In this document: positions 43,445 to 52,907 of the stretch, in pieces
How the letters are laid out: each line of letters starts with the position of its first letter
How positions within the stretch are numbered: position 1 is the first letter of the stretch
Source of the DNA: Parachlamydia sp. AcF125
Lineage (GTDB): Bacteria > Chlamydiota > Chlamydiia > Chlamydiales > Parachlamydiaceae
Length of the DNA: 64,000 nt
Direction of reading: 5' to 3'
NCBI RefSeq assembly: GCF_018342475.1
Contig: NZ_JAEMUD010000005.1
Location: forward strand, 124,001-188,000
Made by a program: the position numbers and the translations under genes
The notes under the pieces: generated by a model
Databases searched by the model: none
Told to the model about the DNA's origin: nothing
What the model saw: only the letters and a program-made list of their open reading frames with translations

Positions 43445-43823
43445 CATGCTTCACAAAATAGAATAATTCGCCCGGTTTCTCTGCGCCAATTTTAACAAAG
43501 CTTTGCTACCCTTCCTCTTTACCTGAATTTGTGCGATTTTCCCCAGAGTGCCCATAGCCATGGCTGTCTGTATATAAGATGGTCATACCTGACTTTAGCA
43601 GCATACGAGCCGGCAAGAAACTTTTCTCTTAAGCAATAGAGCAGGGGGGAGCTTGATTGCCCGCGCGTCCTAAGATTTTTAAAAAAAAACAAGCCAGTTG
43701 AAATATTTGCGTATTTAAGCTTGTGCGAATGAAAATTGCATTTGACGATTTTTTGCTTATTGCCTATAAAATACAATTTTAAAATCTTAAAAAAAACTTT
43801 AACTTATTTATTAGAGCGCAAGT
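43441..43823. other. Intergenic region with promoter and possible gene relic
   Basis: About 380 bases. The promoter at 43742-43770 is listed. On the minus strand, one frame between about 43510 and 43635 reads LLKSGMTILYTDSHGYGHSGE, which resembles an alpha/beta-hydrolase strand and oxyanion-loop region, but no full gene is present. Confidence 0.45.
43742..43770 (+). promoter_or_regulatory. Promoter of the AAA-DUF4435 gene
   Basis: TTGACG (43742-43747) and TATAAA (43765-43770) are exactly 17 bases apart, each matching consensus at 5 of 6 positions. The start codon is at 43824, giving a leader of about 47 bases. Confidence 0.7.
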
Positions 43824-46811
43824 ATGATTGTAACTCCACCTAGTTCTCCCACAATGCCAGTACGGTCCCTCACGCAAGAGCGAGAAGAAGATGAATTCTC
43901 AAAGCCAGGGTACTTAAAAAAATTAGAGGTCAGGGGACCGTATCAAAATTTTCCTTCTGGTTTTACCTGGGAAGCCATTCCTATGTTTTCTGTGGTAGCC
44001 GGTAAAAATGGAGCAGGAAAAACAAATCTTTTGCAGGCGATTTTATTTGGATGTTTAGCCAATAGTAACCAAAGGGTTAAAGTTTTGGGTGAGCACCGCT
44101 TTCAGATCTGCTCGTTACAGAATACAGATCGGCTTACTTCATTAAGAGATGATTTGGATACTCAGTCTAAAGAAGCATTTGACAGAGAGATGGAAGAATC
44201 ATGCAAGCGCTTGAACAAATACGCACTCCATAAGCTATTGCAAAAAGGAGTTGATGCTTCAGACGGCCAGCCCTTATTTGATGAAGTGATCGAATCTACC
44301 CTTCAAGAAATGAATAAAAAAGATGGAGGTTATTCTTTCCCTGACTTTGAGCGAGAATTGGTAAACCAATATAAGAAAACAGTTGCGCCGCATCTTATGG
44401 AATATAATTCGATTGAGCAAGTGGCAAAATTCACTTTTAATAAATTGCTAGATAAAAATTTGCGCGAAAGAGGCGAGAAGCGCGAGGCTGTCAAGAAAAC
44501 TTTTGAGGAGATCAACCAGTACTTAATAAAATGTAAGTTCAAATACATTTTATCTGAAGAGAGTTTTGCGTGGAATGCTAATAACGGGGAATTGGGAAGC
44601 ATTTGCCTAACTTTTGCTTGTCACTCTAGCTGGATGAAAGACTCGTTTACCCCTATTAGGCTAACCAGCTTATCCTCAGGAGAAAGAATCATTCTTCTCG
44701 TTCTTCTTTGGCGCTTTGACCAACGTCATATGCAAGAGAAAGGAGTAATTTTACTCGACGAACCTGATGCCCATTTAAATCCCAGCGCTGTGAAGGAAGT
44801 CATTGACATTATTAAAACCAAATTGGTTGCCGAATTGGGGATCCAAGTAATTATGACGTCCCATCACCCGACAACAGTGAGTTTCGTTCCCAAAAAATGT
44901 TTATTTATACTAGAAAATGAAGCCCCCGGTTTTGAACCTTCCATTAAGCCGGTGGCCAACAAAAAACAAGCCATGAATATTTTAAGTGGCAATTTAGTCT
45001 ATGTAAATGAACCCTTTGCCGTAGTATTTGTGGAAGGAGAGAAAGATAAGCAGTTTTATTCCATGCTAGCCAAACGCTTAAACGACAGCCGTCTGATAGA
45101 GTCTCAATTGATTTTCAAAGTGCACGGCGCAGGAAATAACGATGAGCTATCTAGCTGCTCTGCTATTAGATCACTGATTGAGAAAATTGCAGGGCAAACG
45201 ACCGAACCCTTATCCCAATTTGTGTTTGGTCTCATAGATGGTGATAACTTTAACCATGAAGGAGGCAGCAGAAATTTAAAGGCCTTGAAACGGTATAGCT
45301 TAGAAAACTATATGTTGGATCCCATCCATTTATTTCTATGCCTTGACTACATCCGCCAGGAGGTCAGCGCTGATCCTAACCTTCAACCTCATCTAAGTGA
45401 GTGTATAAAAATTTTTACAAGTTTAGTTTCCTCTTTATCTAAAGCTGATCAGCCTATCGAGCAACTCCTCAGCGACCGGCATTTTTGCCAACAACTCGTC
45501 GATGTTTTTTATGCACGCGTGCGTCAAGCATGGGAGAGCGCTTTCCAGCATAGAGAGCAGAATTTAAGTATTTTAAATAAAATTCTCCAGCAGCAAATTG
45601 AAGCATGCGAAGCAATCATAAAGGGTACTTCACCCATCGTGGAATTAATGAATGTTGTAGGAAAAATTTCCCAACAGCCAATCCGGGCAGCCGAATTTTT
45701 AAAAGAACTTTTGACGAAGTTGGGGAAAGAGTTCGAGCAAGTAGCTGAACAAGTTAATCCGGCTATATCTAATTTTTTAGCTTCCTTAACTATTAATAAA
45801 AACAGCGAAATAAATAAAGGCTTGTCTGAAAAAAAAGCTGAGCAAAAGCGTATCTTCGAAACCTTAAAAGTTTTTTTTGAAAATTTAAAGAAAGATCTTA
45901 TGCAAAAGTATAGCCAAGGCGAGAATTTAGGTGGCTTAACCCAACTTCTTCAGCAGCAAATCGAAGCATGTGAAGTAATTCTAAAGGGTGATTCACCCAT
46001 CGTGAAATTAATGGATGCCGTAGTAGATATTTCACAAAAGCCGAGCAAAGCTACTCACTTTTTAAAAGAATATTTATCGGGTTTAAAGGGAGAGTTTGAA
46101 CAAATAATTGAACCAACTAATTATGGGGTATTTAATCTTTCTGCCTGTTTGATTTTTGATGACAACAACAAAAAAAATAAGGACTTACTTGGAAAAAACT
46201 CTGATCAAACGCGTATCGCTGAAAAATTAAAGGGGTTTTTTGAAAAACGAGCAAAAAATCCTACTAAACAATCTGAAAAAGAGTGGAATAAATTAGTCAG
46301 GTGTTTAAATGCACGTGAGATAAAAATTATGGACCAATCAAGCAACGTAGATTGGGAAAGCAAAGAGAGTGAAAAAGTGTACCTGGTCTTAAACAATCGC
46401 CTGCATGCAGTCCACCGATTGCAATATCCTAGATTTTTGCTTTATCTTAGAGGACACAATTTACAAACAATTTACGAAAAAATACTCAAAATCCCTCATG
46501 AACTTCTCAACGATTTTGCTTTTATTTTAGACCAGATGCAAAGCGTGTCAATACCCTCTGATTTATTGGAAATTTATTCCTCTATGAAGGATATCATTGA
46601 GGAAAATGAGGTACAAGCCCCACAAGAAGAAAATTCAGGCGTAATTCCTTACTTCCACAACTTAAAAACTAGGATTGCCAAAGAAGAGCAACGTGCTGAA
46701 GAAGAGCAGAGGCATGCTGAAATAAGGCAAGCTATGGATCAAAAAGGGATAGAGGAGGAAAATTTAGAGTTTAATCTTGGGTGGGGCGAAGAGGAAGAGC
46801 CAGAAACTTAG
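43824..46811 (+). CDS. AAA ATPase fused to Toprim/DUF4435, PARIS/OLD-like
   Basis: 995 residues. The ABC-type ATPase (about 30-390) has Walker A GKNGAGKT (60-67), signature LSSGERIILL, Walker B GVILLDEPDAHLNP (about 308) and a His switch in MTSHHP. A Toprim/DUF4435-like part follows: FVEGEKDKQFY (about 401), GLIDGDN (about 470) and LENYMLDP (about 493). The OLD family and the PARIS defence system combine these two domains; in PARIS they are AriA and AriB, sometimes fused. Residues about 588-830 are an unusual extension made of two similar 121-residue units. The last 60 residues are Glu-rich. It has its own promoter. Anti-phage activity is inference; a DNA-repair or other nuclease role remains possible. 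Confidence 0.8.
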   Translation: MIVTPPSSPTMPVRSLTQEREEDEFSKPGYLKKLEVRGPYQNFPSGFTWEAIPMFSVVAGKNGAGKTNLLQAILFGCLANSNQRVKVLGEHRFQICSLQNTDRLTSLRDDLDTQSKEAFDREMEESCKRLNKYALHKLLQKGVDASDGQPLFDEVIESTLQEMNKKDGGYSFPDFERELVNQYKKTVAPHLMEYNSIEQVAKFTFNKLLDKNLRERGEKREAVKKTFEEINQYLIKCKFKYILSEESFAWNANNGELGSICLTFACHSSWMKDSFTPIRLTSLSSGERIILLVLLWRFDQRHMQEKGVILLDEPDAHLNPSAVKEVIDIIKTKLVAELGIQVIMTSHHPTTVSFVPKKCLFILENEAPGFEPSIKPVANKKQAMNILSGNLVYVNEPFAVVFVEGEKDKQFYSMLAKRLNDSRLIESQLIFKVHGAGNNDELSSCSAIRSLIEKIAGQTTEPLSQFVFGLIDGDNFNHEGGSRNLKALKRYSLENYMLDPIHLFLCLDYIRQEVSADPNLQPHLSECIKIFTSLVSSLSKADQPIEQLLSDRHFCQQLVDVFYARVRQAWESAFQHREQNLSILNKILQQQIEACEAIIKGTSPIVELMNVVGKISQQPIRAAEFLKELLTKLGKEFEQVAEQVNPAISNFLASLTINKNSEINKGLSEKKAEQKRIFETLKVFFENLKKDLMQKYSQGENLGGLTQLLQQQIEACEVILKGDSPIVKLMDAVVDISQKPSKATHFLKEYLSGLKGEFEQIIEPTNYGVFNLSACLIFDDNNKKNKDLLGKNSDQTRIAEKLKGFFEKRAKNPTKQSEKEWNKLVRCLNAREIKIMDQSSNVDWESKESEKVYLVLNNRLHAVHRLQYPRFLLYLRGHNLQTIYEKILKIPHELLNDFAFILDQMQSVSIPSDLLEIYSSMKDIIEENEVQAPQEENSGVIPYFHNLKTRIAKEEQRAEEEQRHAEIRQAMDQKGIEEENLEFNLGWGEEEEPET
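45585..46310 (+). repeat. Internal tandem duplication within the AAA-DUF4435 gene
   Basis: Two in-frame copies of 363 bases (121 codons) start at 45585 and 45948. Both begin with LQQQIEACE and share SPIV-L-M, ISQ, A-FLKE, GEFEQ and LK-FFE lines. They have diverged mostly at third codon positions early in the unit and more freely later. Confidence 0.85.
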
Positions 46812-47712
46812 AGTAGGCCTGAAATAGCCGATTTTGGATCTCAAAGCGAGCTATGCCCTTGGCTCTTTCAACTCTAAATTTATTTATGCACTCAATGGTT
46901 TTAAAATAAAATTTCACATTCAAGGTAGCCCAAAATAAAATAATAGAAGGCATTATTTACATGTTAAAAGAGAGTAAGTGAAAGGAGTAAATCTGTTGTC
47001 ATGTCTTGTTTATTAGGAAGATATTGTCCTAATGGTAGCTGTTGAAGTCGCTAGCAAAGGCCTGCATTTTTGCGATATTGCTACTAAAAGGCCACCTTCA
47101 ATCAGCAATAAAGGAATTCAGGGCCAATTGCCGTTGCTCTTGTTAAAGTGGGAGTAAATGCGAATTTTAAATGCTTTGAAAGGACATTTGTTTCAAAATT
47201 GAAGGATATTTTAATGAACCAAATTATTTCCTATTGATAGGCCACCTGGTAAGATTCTGGCTCCAGAAGAAGGATTTATTATCTCGCTCGCTTGCTGCAT
47301 GAGTAGCTTTTAATTAACTAGAGTTGCTAGAACCGGCATCTAGTGAATAAGAACAGATTATGCCCATGAAAAGATGATGCCAAGCCCCATAAACATCATC
47401 GGTGAAGGAAAGATGTTTTTAGCTCTGAATAGCGTAGTGTTGGCAGAGTGATTGTTCGCCATGTTTTTACGAAAATTCTTAACCTAAAATTTATGAAAAA
47501 AATAATGAGCTGATGGAATGATTTTTAGCAAAATTCTCTGTTCCCTTTGCCAATCAAAGTCCCGATTTGCATACTTTTACCGCAAGCAAGATAAAAATTG
47601 CCTAAAAGAGAAGAAGAATAAATACTTTGAATAAAGCGTTAGGGCAAGCCTTAAAAAATGCACGCCATCCTAAGCTTGATAATCAACTTATCGTAAAATT
47701 TGAGGAGATTGC
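46812..47712. other. Long non-coding stretch
   Basis: About 900 bases with no supported gene, terminator or repeat. It is A/T rich and may be decayed sequence. The last bases hold GAGGAG, the ribosome binding site of the following LRR gene. Confidence 0.5.
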
Positions 47713-49737
47713 ATGTTGCCGCCAACTGTTACTTCTAGCAACCAGGTAAGCTTTCAAGCTACCGTTTTTGAAAACCTCAAAGATCCGGTCTCAGGAAAGC
47801 TGATGACCAGGGCCGTTACCTTGTTTCCTTGCGGCCATAATTTTAATGTAAAAACTATAGCCTTAAAGCTTAATGGTTTTTGTCCCTTAGATGGGAAGCC
47901 TATTGAAGGGCATGCACCCAATTACACTATTAGAAAGCTAGCCGGACTAGAAGAGCTTAAGCCTGAGCCTGGTCTGGAAAAAGGCAAGCAAAAAATATCT
48001 TCTTCTCCATTTGCCAAAGAGCATTATCTCGAGCTTTTATTTAACCTCTTAGACGAACCTTCTATTCAAGAGGACGAGCCTTTAAAAAAAACGCTAGAAA
48101 GCCAGCTCGAAGAGTTAATGAACCAAGAAAGCAAAGAACTGACAGCAAAAGAGAAAGAAAGTTTTAAATGGACGGAAAAGTTGCTAGGAGAAAGTAAAAA
48201 AGTGAGGCAATTTGTTGCGCGAAAGCTGCAGCAAATGCAGCACAACTCTCTTTCTATTACTACTTCTTTTTGTTTTCTTTCTGAGCCTGCTTTAGCTGGC
48301 GCCCGTGCTAAAGAAGGGCAAAATCCCTCTTCGGAGCCGATGGCCTCCCTTTATGATGGGATCCTTCATTTTCATTTTCCTCAAAAGGAGGAAAATCGGG
48401 GAGAACAAGCCTCCATTTTAGAAAAAATTTACAACCTGGATCCCCGCCTTTCTTATGAAGCCAAAGTAACCTCCATCTTTGAGAGCCTCTTTAAAAAGGC
48501 CCAATCCCTTTCTCCTTTAGAATTTGAGGATAAAAATCGGAAAAAAGAGTCTTTTACCTTGGCTACTTATGCCTCTTATCTCCTTAATATTAACCGCCTC
48601 TTAATTTGGCAAAAGCTGCCTGGAGGAGCGGCCTATCTAGGCCAAGCAGAGATTAAAGCTTTGCCTTTAAAGCAAAAAGGAGAGCTTTTTAAAGAGTGGA
48701 TAAAAGAGCATGGGAAGAATGTCTCGACGCTAGATTTATTTAATTTAGGCTTAACTTTTTTAGCACCAGAAATTGGGCTGCTTTCCAATTTGAAAGCGCT
48801 TATCTTAACGCAAAACCAACTAACGGTTCTTCCTACCACAATTGGGCAGCTTACTCGGCTAGTAGTGCTTAACTTGGAGGGAAATCAGCTAAGAGCTCTT
48901 CCTCCCACAATTGGATACCTTTCTCATCTGAAAGAGCTTAGAGCACAAGGAAACCAGCTGACCGCTCTTCCTGACACCATTGGACAGCTTACGCAGTTGG
49001 AAGCTGCTGACTTAACACGAAACCAGCTGGTCGCTCTTCCTCCCACCATTGGGCGGCTTTCAAAGTTGATGTGGCTTTGTTTAGGGCAAAACCAGCTGAT
49101 GGCTCTTCCTGCTAGCATTGGGCAGCTTACACAGCTGAAATGGCTTAAGTTAGGAAAAAACCAGCTGACGGGTCTTCCTGCCACAATTGGACAACTTACT
49201 CAGCTACAAATACTCGACTTAGAGGAAAACCAGCTGACGGCTCTTCCTACCACAATTGGACAACTTACCCAGCTACAAATACTCGAATTAGGGGAAAACC
49301 AGCTGACGGCTCTTCCTACTACAATTGGAGAGCTTTCAAAGCTGGAATGGCTTTATTTAACTCAAAATGAGCTAGCAATTCTTCCTGTCACGATTGGGCA
49401 GCTTACTCAGCTGAAAGGGCTTAGCTTATGTGCAAACCCGCTAACAGTTCTTCCTGTAACAATTGGGCAGCTTAATCAGCTAAAAACGCTTAACTTAGAG
49501 AAAAACCAGCTGAAGGCTCTTCCCACCACAATTGGGCAGCTTACCCAGCTGGAATGGCTTAACTTAAGGGAAAACCAGCTGGCGGCTCTTCCTATCGCAA
49601 TTAGGCAGCTTACTCAGCTGAAAAGCCTTAACTTATGGGGAAACCAGCTAAGGGCTCTTCCTGTGGAAATCAAAAAGCTTCAACAGCTTGGCGCGTGGAT
49701 AGATTTGGGTGGAAACCCTTTGCAAAGCGCTTGTTAA
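47713..49737 (+). CDS. U-box and leucine-rich-repeat protein, candidate ubiquitin-ligase effector
   Basis: 674 residues. The N-terminal segment (about 17-80) reads as a U-box: FENLKDPVSGKLMTRAV, then FPCGHNF, then CPLDGKPI and a late PN-T-IRKL. U-boxes recruit E2 enzymes without zinc. Residues 95-350 are helical and unassigned. Thirteen leucine-rich repeats of 23 residues (about 356-660) follow, with the pattern N-Q-L-x-A-L-P-x-x-I-G-Q-L-x-x-L, then a short cap ending GNPLQSAC. Bacteria lack ubiquitin, so the protein is probably delivered to the host, with the LRR choosing the target; this is inference, supported by known U-box, F-box and LRR expansions in amoeba-associated Chlamydiae. GAGGAG precedes the ATG. 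Confidence 0.83.
   Translation: MLPPTVTSSNQVSFQATVFENLKDPVSGKLMTRAVTLFPCGHNFNVKTIALKLNGFCPLDGKPIEGHAPNYTIRKLAGLEELKPEPGLEKGKQKISSSPFAKEHYLELLFNLLDEPSIQEDEPLKKTLESQLEELMNQESKELTAKEKESFKWTEKLLGESKKVRQFVARKLQQMQHNSLSITTSFCFLSEPALAGARAKEGQNPSSEPMASLYDGILHFHFPQKEENRGEQASILEKIYNLDPRLSYEAKVTSIFESLFKKAQSLSPLEFEDKNRKKESFTLATYASYLLNINRLLIWQKLPGGAAYLGQAEIKALPLKQKGELFKEWIKEHGKNVSTLDLFNLGLTFLAPEIGLLSNLKALILTQNQLTVLPTTIGQLTRLVVLNLEGNQLRALPPTIGYLSHLKELRAQGNQLTALPDTIGQLTQLEAADLTRNQLVALPPTIGRLSKLMWLCLGQNQLMALPASIGQLTQLKWLKLGKNQLTGLPATIGQLTQLQILDLEENQLTALPTTIGQLTQLQILELGENQLTALPTTIGELSKLEWLYLTQNELAILPVTIGQLTQLKGLSLCANPLTVLPVTIGQLNQLKTLNLEKNQLKALPTTIGQLTQLEWLNLRENQLAALPIAIRQLTQLKSLNLWGNQLRALPVEIKKLQQLGAWIDLGGNPLQSAC
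48781..49700 (+). repeat. 69-bp tandem repeats encoding LRRs
   Basis: About 13 tandem units of 69 bases. Units between about 49170 and 49340 are nearly identical at the DNA level (shared CAGCTGACGGCTCTTCCTAC and ACAATTGGACAACTTAC), showing recent unit duplication or conversion. Confidence 0.88.
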
Positions 49738-50339
49738 GGAAGATAAAAAATAGATAAGCGAGAGGTGCAGAAGCAAGCATAGCGCCTTTTGAAAAATAGA
49801 GCATGAGAAAAATTTAAAACGCAAAGTGGGATGCATATAAAAAGAGGCCATTTTAGCAGCCTTTATCCTCTTTAAGCCTTGCTAGAATTCTCGATTTTAA
49901 GGATGAGCAAATAAGGAAAGAGGGAGTTTAGAGGAGTAATAACCCTTTGTACATAATGCGCTTTAGTTCTATAGAAAACGCTCTTTCATTTTTTGGTGCT
50001 TGAAATAAGCTAGCAGGAGAGGCCAATTCTTTCTCTCTTTTGGCCGATTTTTAGTAAAACGCAAGTTTAACGCAAGCTGGCTCTAAACTGCGATCTCGAA
50101 TTCTTCAATTTTTTTATTTCGGTGCATCCAGAGTAGGATGGTGATGAATAAGTGTGGATGGCTTAAGCCTTCCTTGTGGAAGCCGGTAAAAGTTAGGGCA
50201 GTTTTAAGGGGTACTGATTATGATATTGCTTTTTTTGACAAGCTCTATCGTGAGAGAATTTTTCAAAAATATCTGCCTAAGCTGCTAAATCGCGTGTAGT
50301 TTATTTTTTCCAGATCAGAGGGAGCTTCCTGCGGCAGCT
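49738..50339. other. Non-coding stretch after the LRR gene
   Basis: About 600 bases. A loose inverted repeat AAAGAGG/CCTCTTT near 49840-49873 might end the LRR transcript. No gene was supported. Confidence 0.45.
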
Positions 50340-50633
50340 TTAAATTTTTTCTTCCTCAGAAGGAGCTTTCGCTTTGAGAACCGCTTCATTTATTTTTTTG
50401 ATGGCAACAGAGGTTGATAAAACGTGGACATCTCCACAGTCTTTTTTTAAATATTTGTTCGTAAAAATAGCGATAAATCTTTGAAAGAGATTTAACCAAA
50501 CGACCGTAATGCTTTGGCTATCTTTATTGATTAATACCTTTAGTCGTTTTAAGTGATAATTTTTGCCTTTTAAAATCTCTGTTTTATACGGGATAATATC
50601 ATTCCACTCAAAAGACTTAGCTACGATTTTCAT
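50340..50633 (-). CDS. Small hypothetical protein, 97 residues
   Basis: Basic, with alternating hydrophobic stretches (ITVVWLNLFQRFIAIF near residues 42-57). It begins MKIVAKSFEWNDIIP and ends in an acidic SEEEKI. AAGAGG lies 5 bases before the ATG, which supports a real start. No family is recognised. It sits alone in the gene-poor island. Confidence 0.5.
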   Translation of the reverse strand: MKIVAKSFEWNDIIPYKTEILKGKNYHLKRLKVLINKDSQSITVVWLNLFQRFIAIFTNKYLKKDCGDVHVLSTSVAIKKINEAVLKAKAPSEEEKI

Positions 50634-51399
50634 AAAACCTCTTAGTGCTTCTATTTTGCTGAGATAAAATTATAGGATTTTATGTGTTTTTGGTCATTAA
50701 AATTATTTTGTTGTAGTGTGGAACTAGTTCGCCAGTTTATCCTTATAGGAAAGTAATTAAAAAGATGAAAAGTTGTCGAAAGCCCATAGTCCATAAAGGT
50801 TCAACAGGCGGGTTTATGTAAGCGATTAGGATGCCGAGTGCAAGTAGGTCCTATCTGTTTGGCGTGATTGATTGGGCCTCTATTCCAAAAGAAAGGCCGC
50901 AAATTAAATTGTCCCTCTCACAAAAATTAGATGAGCGCTCGCAAGAAAATTTCTTACTGGCAAACCCCATGCTTTAGTGGTAGCTTTCTTCAAATTTGGG
51001 TGCGGAAAGTCTCAAAAAAAGCTTGTTGCCTACTAAAGAAAGGGTGCATGCCTCCCGCTATAATTGGTTCTGCTATAAAGCAGGATTTTTGCGTAAAATA
51101 GCCTGCCGGCCAAGTTAAAAGGAGCTGAAAATCAAGGAGAAAAAACTAAGGTTCAGCTTAATAACCGTAGAGGCAGAAGAGGGCAAAGGCATAGCCAAGA
51201 GTGTAAAGAATGGCTTCACCTTTTGCATCTTGAAGAAATTGGTAGAGTATCTCTAGTCAATAAGGTTGCAATTTAGGGATAGGTAGAACTTAACTAAAGA
51301 CCTTTAAATATCCACCGCACAAATTGGTTGACATCTTCCCTTGAGTGCCATAAATCCTAAAGTTAGGGGAATTATCTAGAGAAAATCACGAGGTTGTAA
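50634..51399. other. Non-coding stretch before fumC
   Basis: About 765 bases without a supported gene. It ends with a promoter-like site for fumC at 51328-51356. The rest has only very short frames and looks decayed. Confidence 0.5.
51328..51356 (+). promoter_or_regulatory. Probable fumC promoter
   Basis: A perfect TTGACA (51328-51333) is followed after 17 bases by TAAATC, a weak -10 box. The site is 44 bases upstream of the fumC start. Confidence 0.5.
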
Positions 51400-52791
51400 A
51401 TGGGACATCGCATCGAAACGGATAGCATGGGTGAAATGAGAGTTCCCCAGGAAGCTTATTACGGGGCTCAAACAGCTCGCTCTTTGATTTATTTTAATAT
51501 TGGACATGAAATAACGCCCCCATGTGTCATTCGAGCCTTAGCAATTGTTAAAAAAGCCTCTGCTTTCACTAACGTGGAACTAGGAAAGCTGCCTGCTAAA
51601 AAAGGCAGATGGATTATTCAAGCTGCTGATGAAGTGATAACAGGAAAGCTGCATCTCCATTTCCCTCTCCGTATTTGGCAGACTGGCAGCGGAACCCAAA
51701 CTAACATGAATATGAATGAGGTGATTGCGAACCGAGCGATCGAACTAGCGGGAGGCGTGATAGGCAGCAAAAAACCGATCCATCCAAATGATGATGTGAA
51801 TATGAGTCAATCTTCCAACGACGCCTATCCCACCGCCATGCATATTGCTGCAGTTGAGGAGATCACTCATCGTTTATTGCCTGCCGTCCACTACATGCGC
51901 GACGCCTTAGAGAAAAAAAGGGAAACTTTTCAAGATATTATCAAAATTGGGCGCACCCATTTAATGGATGCCACCCCCTTATCCTTAGCCCAAGAGTTCT
52001 CTGGATATGTGGCCCAGCTAGACGATAATCTTACCAATATAAAAGCAACTTTGCCCGCCCTTTATCGCCTAGCTTTAGGTGGAACGGCGGTAGGGACGGG
52101 GTTAAATACTCATCCAAAATTTGCCGAACTAGTGGCAAAAAAAATTGCAGAGGAAACGAAATTACCCTTTGTTTCAGCGCCTAATAAATTTGCTTCACTA
52201 GCTTCTCACGATCCCCTCGTATTTGCAAGCGGAGCGCTTAAAACATTGGGCGCTACTCTTTATAAAATTGCCAATGATATCCGGTGGTTGGCTTCAGGAC
52301 CACGCTGTGGCTTGCAAGAGATCTCCTTGCCAGAAAATGAGCCAGGCTCTTCTATTATGCCAGGAAAAGTCAATCCCACCCAGTGTGAAGCGATGACAAT
52401 GGTGGCAATTCAAGTGATGGCCTATGACCACGCCATTACGATGGCTGGAGCCATGGGAAATTTTGAACTGAACGTCTATAAGCCCCTCATTATTTATAAT
52501 TTTGTGAACGCTGTGCATTTGATTTCAGATTGTTGCCGTTCATTTACCCAATATCTCATTGAGGGGCTTAAGCCCAATAAAGACCGGATCAAAGAGCTTC
52601 TCGATCGATCTTTAATGCTGGTGACCGCCTTAACGCCTAAAATTGGGTATGATAAAGCGGCGCAGGCTGCTCATAAAGCTTATGTAGAAAATACGACTTT
52701 AAGAGAAGCTTGTTTAGCTTTAGGGTTTGTGACGGCAGCAGAATTTGATCAGATAGTGGATCCTGCAAAAATGATTGCTCCCCATGGCTAA
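51400..52791 (+). CDS. fumC: Class II fumarate hydratase
   Basis: 463 residues, standard. It converts fumarate to malate in the TCA cycle. The signature [15 protein letters not shown] is near residue 318, and [31 protein letters not shown] and [16 protein letters not shown] are all typical of FumC rather than aspartase or argininosuccinate lyase. The start is the ATG at 51400 with a GAGG-like site upstream (CGAGGTTGTAA). A compact terminator overlaps the stop codon. Confidence 0.96.
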   Translation: MGHRIETDSMGEMRVPQEAYYGAQTARSLIYFNIGHEITPPCVIRALAIVKKASAFTNVELGKLPAKKGRWIIQAADEVITGKLHLHFPLRIWQTGSGTQTNMNMNEVIANRAIELAGGVIGSKKPIHPNDDVNMSQSSNDAYPTAMHIAAVEEITHRLLPAVHYMRDALEKKRETFQDIIKIGRTHLMDATPLSLAQEFSGYVAQLDDNLTNIKATLPALYRLALGGTAVGTGLNTHPKFAELVAKKIAEETKLPFVSAPNKFASLASHDPLVFASGALKTLGATLYKIANDIRWLASGPRCGLQEISLPENEPGSSIMPGKVNPTQCEAMTMVAIQVMAYDHAITMAGAMGNFELNVYKPLIIYNFVNAVHLISDCCRSFTQYLIEGLKPNKDRIKELLDRSLMLVTALTPKIGYDKAAQAAHKAYVENTTLREACLALGFVTAAEFDQIVDPAKMIAPHG

Positions 52792-52811
52792 AAACCTTAA
52801 GGGTTTTTTTC
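52791..52811 (+). terminator. fumC terminator
   Basis: AAAACC (52791-52796) pairs with GGTTTT (52802-52807) and the T run continues to 52810. It begins at the last base of the fumC stop codon. Confidence 0.75.
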
Positions 52812-52907
52812 TGGTTAATTTTCAGCTTTAAACTAGCAGGCCATTTCTGCTAAAAAAACGGATGATTTAACCCCTCGTGCGGAATCTCCATGCAACTCAT
52901 GTTCAGG

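Noticed and set aside
43519-43776. Minus-strand open frame of 85 codons
   Set aside because: It overlaps the promoter of the AAA-DUF4435 gene and lacks a ribosome binding site. A different frame here holds the hydrolase-like fragment.
46771-46953. Minus-strand 60-codon frame considered as a transposase fragment
   Set aside because: It overlaps the 3' end of the AAA-DUF4435 gene and shows no transposase motif.
48781-49700. Regular 69-bp repeats considered as a CRISPR-like array
   Set aside because: The repeats are in frame, contiguous without spacers, and encode standard LRR units.
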